DNA of 64,000 bases from Mycteria americana (taxonomy: Eukaryota > Chordata > Aves > Ciconiiformes > Ciconiidae). A program made the position numbers and the translations under genes. The stretch is taken from positions 7,302,062 to 7,366,061 of the forward strand of contig NC_134367.1 in NCBI RefSeq assembly GCF_035582795.1. The letters are read 5' to 3'. Below are positions 39,479 through 48,400 of this stretch, piece after piece. The number at the start of each line of letters is the position of its first letter. The first letter of the stretch is position 1. The notes under the pieces are model-generated. The model worked only from the letters and a program-made list of their open reading frames with translations, was not told where the DNA came from and ran no database searches.

Positions 39479-42400
39479 TTAGAACTGCTGTAGGTAGCTG
39501 AAGGTAAGAGTCAGCAAGTGATGAACAGATGTCAGTAGGCTATTTGGAGGTAGTTGATGAGCTCTGTCTTGTGACAGACAACAGAAAGGGAGAAACGTAG
39601 GTAATGGTTTGTTCCTCTAATTTAAAAGCATGGGGTTTTGCTGCCACTTTTATCTTGCATTTTTATGAAATTGTTTTCCTTGCTGACTGGTTCTGTTTGT
39701 TCTGCTTTCGCATTTCAGATAACTCTTGCTTTTCTAGCTAACTTGCGTATTTTTAGTAATGCCATTACCTTCAGCGTTCTGTGATTAAGTTCATAGCTGT
39801 TCTAGATTATGACTTTATCATATGTTAAATTGGGCTAGCATGGAGCATTGTACATTTGAATTTCATCCTTATGGCTTTGCTTCATGCACCTTGAGCCAAA
39901 CCTGGCATCTCTTTAAATCTAAGTTTGTCCAGTAAAACCTTGATACTGGTTAAAGTGCCCACATTGATGATCAGGCTCTCTGAGCTATTATATAGTTGCC
40001 TGTTGTCCTTTACTGACAGCGCAACTGATTTCAGTCCTCCATGTGCCTCTTAGGCAGAGATCATCTGCTGTGGGCATATTTTTTTTAAACTCTAAATTAC
40101 TTTTATTGTATGATTAACCACTGCAGAAAAAGCTTTAGTGAATTGTACCCGCAGTGTTTGGCTTGCATATCTCAAATGCAAGCTTTCATCTCAGAAAAGG
40201 TTTTAGTAATAATACATTTTGAAATGGTATAACTTGATTTATTTTTTTTTTAGGCCAATTATGATATTCAGGTTGTAGAATAGTTGGTCCTAAAGTGTAA
40301 TAAATTCATCTGGAAGATAAAAATAATGCATTAAAAAAACTGAAGCAGTTTATGACTGATTTTTCCCTTAAGCATCTTAAAACGTGCTTCTAAGCTTAAA
40401 TGCTTTGTATGAGGAAAGGTTAGTTCATGTATGTTTTGAATACAGAAATTAGATTTTTCTGAGCCACAAATAGCTGGACTTCAGCAGGTACTAAAATATC
40501 CTGGAAATATTACAAATATTGTAAGTGTTACCCTAAAGTATTTATAAATTCTTTTTTTATTGCCCAGTGAAATCTATGCATATGCTGTGATATGCCTTAT
40601 TTTAAAGGTTTTGAGTTGGCAGTTTAACTATTGCCTCTATTTAAAGATGGGTTTGAGTGAGGGTGTGGAAGAAACATTTTTCAGGCCAAAGTAAGCTGAG
40701 AGATGAAAGGGCAATGCACAACCTAGTCTTAAAAATGTAAGCCTTGTCCTACTGCTCAGATGTTTATCTCTAGGATTGTGCTAGATGTGTTATTGTATAG
40801 TGTAGTATCATTTATTCCCAGGAAAAAGCTTCCCATGAAAACAGATGGAATGTCTCTTCTTTTCTTTAGATGCAATTATCTTGACATCTTTAATAACCAG
40901 AGCAGCAACATAGTAGCTGTGATATTAGGTCTTCAGATATATATAAAAAACCTAATTTTATACAGATTTAGAAAAAGAATAAAAACCTATGAATTCTGAT
41001 TTGCTAACATAAGATTTTATAGGCTCTTGGAGAAATTAAGAATTTTTAATACCTAGATGGGGCAGGGGACAGGGGTGTATAACAAGCAAGTGGGTGAGAT
41101 GTGTTCAGTGGTCCTTGGTTGGTGCGGAGCAAGTGGAAGAGGCTCAGGCAGTCTGTGGGGAGGCAGCACTGAGTGTCAAGGAGCTGTTATTTAAGGAAAG
41201 TTTCAGAAATCCTCTGTTATGTGAAACTGCCCTTGTTTAAAACAATCTGCATAAGACACTTGTGAAAAGTGTCTAGTCCAAACTCCTGCCAGTAAAATGT
41301 AACGAATCTCATGCTTTATGTCTCTGTATGCATTCTGCTGCTAAAGACATAATACTCTGTGCAGCAGCTAAGGCTCTATAAAGCTCCAAAGATGTTGGGT
41401 CCTTATATAAAGTTTAAGATTGTTTAATCTTATGTGGGGGGAAATGTATGGCTAGGGTTGGTAACTGTTACCAGAGTCTCTCTTCCCCCACCCCACCCAC
41501 CCCTTAGATTGAGATCCTGAAGTGAATGAATTTTTAGAAAACCAATTTCTTTAAGTATGGGTCTTATTTTTTTTGCAACTTAGTTTGACCATGAAGCATG
41601 GTGTAAGTTGAGACACTTTCAATTTAGCATAAGGAGCAGCTGTAAATATTCTGTATCTATAGGAAAAAACAATCCACCCCATACCAAAATTAGGCCCCCA
41701 GCCATCAGATAAGAAGAAATACTCAAAACCATTCAGAAACATTGATCATGTTGAAATACCTTCTCTTGAAGCTTTATTTGAAAACTTGCATAAATGTTTC
41801 TCTGTTTGATTAGAATTAAAGCACTGTAAAAAACTAAAGCTGTAATGCTAGCATGCTGAACATGTAAAGCAATTCTGTTTCTTCTACAAATGTTTCTTTT
41901 TCCTGCTTTGTAAAATAATTTTTTTGTTCAGAATCTTTTTCTAGACATTCCTCTCCTTGACTTTTCTTTCCAGATTTTGTTTCCTATCCTGTTTGCCATG
42001 TTTCCCTTCTTACGTGTCAGGAAATTACCCTACCCTTCTCCATTTTGGTAAGATAACAATCTATAAGGAAATCCAAATGCTTTATGCCATACACATAGCC
42101 TCTTCTTAATGTCGTAAGCATAACTTTCAGTTGCAGTTATTGATACTAAAATTTTGGGATTTCAATTTAAAATGCTTTTTTGTTTCTTTGAATGCCTGTT
42201 TTCCTTAGCTGTTAAACAAGAAGTTACTTTATACTTTTCAATTAGGAAGTTGTAGAGGTAAAAAAAACAAACAAAAAAACCCAAGAAAAACTTTACGGTC
42301 CAGCTCTTGATAAGCCAAACACAGTGTTTATAGTGAAATGTGTTCAATATCTATAGGACTTCTGGTGTATTTAGGTTGAATGGCTTTATCTTTCTGTAGC

Positions 42401-45400
42401 ACAAACTAGCCAAAGACTTCACAGTTGCATATTTAGTATTATGAGTCTTGTAAAATAGTAGTTGTGAAAGTCACCTATTAGGCACATGCTTAATTGTAGT
42501 AAATACCTTACTGTTGCTCAACTGCAAATTTAAATATTCTAAAGCTTATATCTGTCCCCTAAATTTTTGGGGTGCAATCTCAGCAAGATAGGAAAAAAGG
42601 GCTGCCATCTGCTCTTACTCTGCAGATTAATGTGAGGTCTTGTCTTCTAAAATATTGAATATGTTTCACTTCTATCACAGATTTTTAAACCCCAACCACA
42701 TTAGATGCTGGAACCATAATTTCTTTAGACACCCCTTCAGCTTTGCTTTCTTTTTGTGAAGGCTTTTTAAGACAAACTGGTATGAATACACTTGAAGCAT
42801 TCACAAATCTTAAAAGCTCTAACCTAATTGTATCTGTTAAAGCTCCTAGCAGTTCTGTAATGTATGGCTCCATGTTAAGCTTGCAGAAAAGATGTTTCTA
42901 GTAGTCTGTCCTAAGTTACTGCTTAAATTAGCTCATCTTTTCTAGAAAGAAACGTGCTCTTGCTCAGCTTTAAAATACTTTTTTGACTCAGATTATCCCC
43001 AGATGTATTGTACTGCTCATTTGGCACTATGATGGGATTCCTTTTAATGATTACTCACAGGCTGTCTGTAATAAAGTTGTTTTGATAAATCACTTTGATC
43101 GAAATGGTTGTAAATTGTGAATTTTCAGTGCGTTTCACCAGTATCTCTAATGGTTTCAGTGGGGCCAAGCTTTCTCCTAAGATAATTAGGAATGCTGTTT
43201 AAAAAGAAAAACAAACAAACCCCCTGAACCCACAACAGAACAAACAAACAAAAACACCACCCCCAAAAACACAAACCCAAATCCCCACCAGCCTGTGTTT
43301 AATTTCTTCCCTATACAAAAGCAACAAAATGGAAAGCTAAAAAGGAAAATGCAAGTACAGTCAGAATTCCCTCTGACTGTAATGTGCTGGTAATATTTTA
43401 ATGCTGAACAATTGTCTCAGGTGTAACAATCTCCCTTTAGAAGCTCTTAAAAACAGGGAAAAAAAAAACCCTGGCTTTAGTGTCATCCCACCATCTGTAT
43501 TTAAATCATATACAATTCCAGGCTGTAGCAGTCTTCATCTTCAAGCCTTGTCAAATACTGTGGGTTTTTTCAGAAGTATACATTCTTAATACATTCTTAA
43601 TATACCTGATGTTTACTCTGTTCATGGAGACAGGGCTGGCCTTACAATCATAATAGCAACTCAATTTACAATTCTTATTTAAATTTACTGCCAAATGATT
43701 TGTCACTTCTGCAGAATGATGAAAGGAGGATTGTTTAAAGGCAAAAATTACTGAGATGCAGGAAAGGGTGTATGTATTTTTTTCCTGCCTTCTTGTTACC
43801 CTTTTAATAATACCTAATTAATGTAAATCCTGATTTACATTTTGGCATGGGTTAGTGCTCTGGGATTACTGATGACCGAGTAAAGAACATGAAGATATAT
43901 GCCTTGGTCACTGTTGCTTGACTTCTAATAAGTTAAATGTCTTATTGGCACAGACTACAACAGAAATACCTTCATAGCTATTTATTCCTCCCTCATCCTC
44001 TTTTCCGCCAGCCGCTTGCCATTCATCACTCTTCTGTTTCTTCCTTCTTTGTTTTTCTTCCCTGCTTTTTTTAAATTGCAAATATAATTACATGTTTACA
44101 AAAGACTGTTTTTACGTTCTCCTTAATAAAATTTAAAAACAGCACAAATGATTGGTAACAGATAGTGTTATAAAAGCTTGCATTTCAACAAGGCAATAGA
44201 TGATGAAGTAGATATGTTCAAGGATGTCCGAACGATGTGAATATTTTAAGGACTTCAAGGATAGTAATGCAGTGTACATTAAAATCAGTTAAAACATTCA
44301 ATGGAAAACTTAGTTCCTACAGGTAAAAAACCCCAACATCCCTCTTCCCTCCCCCCTGAACCCCCCCCCCCCCCCCCCCAAAACCCCAACCAAACAAAAA
44401 ATCAAACCTTGAATGTTACTTTTGGTGCCCATAGTAAATGCTGTGTGGCATTTATTTTAGTTAAACATTTAGAGTGTCTAGAATAAGTCTTAACAAATTT
44501 GTGTTGTAAAAACGTATATAATAGCCATAATCTTATGTTGATGCTTAAATAAAGAACCTATTTCATTGTACATCTGTTGGCAGGTAAGTATTATTATTAT
44601 TTTTGTGGAGAAACGGTTAAGAAGTCAAGTTGTTAACTAGGTGGACTACTTATGTTATTAGATTAGATATGTTCTGTTCTTCCTATTAATAGTTTTTTTC
44701 TGAAGGTTGTCTCTTCTCCTAGGATGTAAACAATTTCTACTGATCTAAGAGTTTACCTAGAGCTATGAGCATAAAGAGACTAATAAGCAGAGAGATCTAT
44801 ATGATTTAATAAAGTATGAGAATGGAGTTTTGAAATGTTTTATTACAGGCTTTATGAAGTCGTGTATTTTCTTTAGACCAAGTACTGCATAGGAAAAAAC
44901 TACCCTGCACTGAAATATTTGCAGTTAATCTCTTGTTAACTTACTGTGGACATGTACTTTACCATGTTGCTTTTATTTTTGTCTTAGTCACAAAACTTGG
45001 ACTTTCAGCCTTTTCATACAAGTTTAGTGACAAGAAAATATGCTCTCTTAAATAGTTGAATATGGCACCTCTCAAAAAAACAATCATGAATATATTTTTC
45101 TCCAGATACTTGTTAGGTCTGTTTTATGCTGCCATGTTACTACAGCACTTCTTCTGTTGAGAACTTGGATTTAAATGCTAGTTGAATTAACTCTTAATTT
45201 TTTTTCAAGAGGGAAAATGTGGTTTCCCAGATATGCCAAAGTCATGTGGTTGTTTCATATGGTTCGTGTTGTATATGCTGAAAATCTTTGAAACAAAAAG
45301 AATTCTGGTTGGTTTTTTTTGTTTGTTTGTTTGTTTTTTTTAAGTAAAAAGTGATAAAGAATGCAGCAAAACCTTCTGGTATTGATGGTGGTCTGTGTTT

Positions 45401-48400
45401 TCGTCTTTTTCTAGGTCTGTTAAGCTTTGATGATGTAATAGCTACCTCAAATAATCTATCACACCCTACTGCAAACCGACCCAAGATGCCTGGTAGGAGG
45501 CCGCCTGCACGTTTCAATAGGAGTAGTCCTGTGAGTATATTTGATGTGTTTTCCTAGTAGTGAACTAAGAACTAACTTCCCAGGAGAGAGGGTTGAACTG
45601 GGAAACAGTCTTATGAGCCATTTACCTGAGAGCGAAATGCAAAATGCCATAGAAGTTCAGTTCCTATAGACTTTGTCTACAGGAACATCCATTCCCAGGA
45701 GCGAAGCGTATATAAGAGAAACAACATGACTGCGTTGCAGCTGGAGTCTTTTCTGTTCTGTGGGGTATTACTGCAGTAAGTACTCGGGTCTTCTAGCATC
45801 ACTGATGAGGAAATAGGTGGTGTGCGTACACACGACTCTGAAAGGGTCTTTAGTGCCTTACAAGCCTAACAGTATATAATCTTTGGCCACAGCAAATTTG
45901 TAATTTAATGTTGCTGTAATGTGGGACTTGTGATCTCATGTGCTAAGACATGAGATTGTCCGACCATGAGAACCAGGTGGTGTAGAATCCTTGAAATCAG
46001 ATTATATCGTCAGATGTTGTATAGTTCAGTCATGCCAGTTACCGTCTACAGTAACTGCCTGTTAATATTTGTGTTTTACGGAAGCACCTACAGGCTCTCA
46101 AAAGCATCAAGGACTTGTTAAGTACTGCAGAGATGCTTGAAAATCCTGCCCAAGAGTCCTTTGTTTGATTTAAATTCAGGTGAATGAGTATCACGGGGAA
46201 GGAAAGTTCTGACTGGCAGGGAAAGAAAACTACACTAGTCTAGTAATTTAAGTTTGGTTTTTTTTTTTTTTTTTTAAATTCTGAAAACCTTTTTGTTTTT
46301 GTGACTGGTTTACCAGGCAAGTCAAGACATGAGTCTAGAAAAAAATTTGAAGGTGCAGAAAGAAGAAGAAAGTGCCAAACCAAAGCCAGTTGAAACAAAA
46401 AAGGTATGATACCAAGGACCTAGAGGAGTGCCAGGCAGCTAGGTGTTCTGTTCATCTTGCTCGTATTTCCAGTCTAGATTGGTGCAACCATCTAAATGCA
46501 AATGATTGTATGTAAATGCAAGTAAGCCATGTCATTTAGTATAAAGTTCATAGTAGAAATTTTAGGATAAAGTTCATTTATATTTTAGTATAAAGTGCAT
46601 CAGTTCTGATGAGAACTATTGTATCAGGTAGCATGAAACTATGGTGGTATTTCCCACGTAAGCTTCATGCCTGCTCGGCCTTTAGTCTCCCGACAGACAG
46701 AACAACTGAGCAGCTCAGAAGGGTGCACAAAAGATTGTTTATAATGAACCAATGGGCTCCATTAAATCACAGTTTTTTGTTTGTTTTTGTTTTGTTTTGC
46801 TTTTGTTAAAGTGTAGAGAACTGCAGTGTGAGTACTTTTTTTCAGTACATAGAGGAACCTCAGGGAAATGCTTAATAAAGAGCTGTATAAAATAACTGTT
46901 ATATACTACAGTAGTCCATTTGACTGTTATATACTACAGCAGTCCATTTGAACTGGACATTGTTTTTTACCTTTTGGATAGAAAATTAAGGAAATCTGTG
47001 CACATCTAGCTCCCATACCAGTACAACCGGTATGCTGTAAGTGGTCAGTTCATAAAGATTTAATTTCTTAGCTTTCTACTGATTTATTTTTTTCAGCCAT
47101 CTGCGTTCAGTCCACCAATTCCATCTTCATCTCAGAGACCAAGTTCTGTTATACTCAACTTTTTTCCTGAAGACATCCAACTTAAAGGAGAAAGGGATGA
47201 TGAAAAAATTTCTGTGGAAGAGCTCAGGACTCAGATTAATGATTTGATGGGTTTAGTAGACGCACTGAAGAAAGAACATGGGTAAATATTTTCCTTCTCA
47301 ATCAGCAAAAGGATATATAGACATCTTTCAAATGTCTTTAATGCCAAAATTCTTAAAAATAAAAAGCTATTCTATATTAATATAAATTCATAACTTCTTT
47401 CTTTGGAAGTTGATCCACCTAGATAGCTTAAATACGTACAAATTTGATGTCAGAGTATTTTTTGGAATCTGTACACATTTTTTCCTTCCTACTTTGTACT
47501 CCTGCATTCATGACAGCTTTTTGAAAATATTTCTTAAACAGTTAGTACTTTCACGGTAAAGAAAAGTAGATAATTTTTGTGGTATTTAACATAAGTATAT
47601 GTGCTGGCCTTGTGTAACACTGCGCACAAGTAATTGCAGTATTGACATGACTGGTAGTAGGGAGAGGTATTACTGAGCTTTTCAAATTGGTGATCATGGT
47701 GGCCCCATCATCTGTGTGCATGTGGGTAAGGTTGTGTTTGGAGAATGATGTAGAAGAAAAATGTAATTGGTGTTTGAGTAAACATAGTAAAGAGTAACCT
47801 GCGGGAAATTTATCTTTTTCTGGTTTTAGTTTTACATCACAGACATCCATTTTGGTCCTATCTAAATGGTGACTAGGGCTAACCAAACCGGCTTTTAGAG
47901 TGACCTTGAGATGTTGTAAAGCATCAGCATCATTTGGTCTCCAAAGCAAACTAGTAAATTATGAGTTCTGAAGATTAATGAACTAGTTCTTCAGCGACTG
48001 GATGATAATTCTTAGCACTTTCTTGTCTGAAAGTTATGAAATATTAGGAAATTCTGTATTAGGAAATTTTACTTCACTGAAAGGGTTATCAAGCATTGGA
48101 ACAGGCTGCCCAGGGAAATGGTTGAGTCGCCATCCCTGGAGGTATTTAAAGGACGTTTGGATGAGGTGCTTAGGGACATGGTGTAGTGGTGGTCTTGGCA
48201 GTGTTAGGTTTACGGTTGGACTTGATGATCTTAGAGGTCTTTTCCAACCTATACGATTCTGTGATTCTGTGAAATAAAACATGTTTTAGGAACTTTCTAT
48301 TCTAAAGAATTTCTGTTCTCTATGTAGAAGTTGCCAGGTTGTTTTGATTTAAATTCAACTCTCCAAGTAAAATAACAGTACAATTTTTTAAGTAGCCTAC

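Larger units (their letters stand above)
39306..45414 (+). other. CD2AP: CD2AP intron 13
   Basis: 6109 bp, the longest complete intron in the window. It has a TG/TA/T20 compound repeat just after exon 13, an A/C-only-like tract at 43201-43290 and a C19 run at 44361-44379. No exon or CR1 was recognised. Confidence 0.85.
46404..47096 (+). other. CD2AP: CD2AP intron 15
   Basis: 693 bp containing three related TTAGTATAAAGTTCAT boxes (46536-46600) and a 28-bp tandem duplication (46895-46950). No exon was recognised. Confidence 0.9.

Noticed and set aside
47551..47949. 132-codon minus-strand open frame in intron 16
   Set aside because: No similarity to known proteins, no splice or promoter context.
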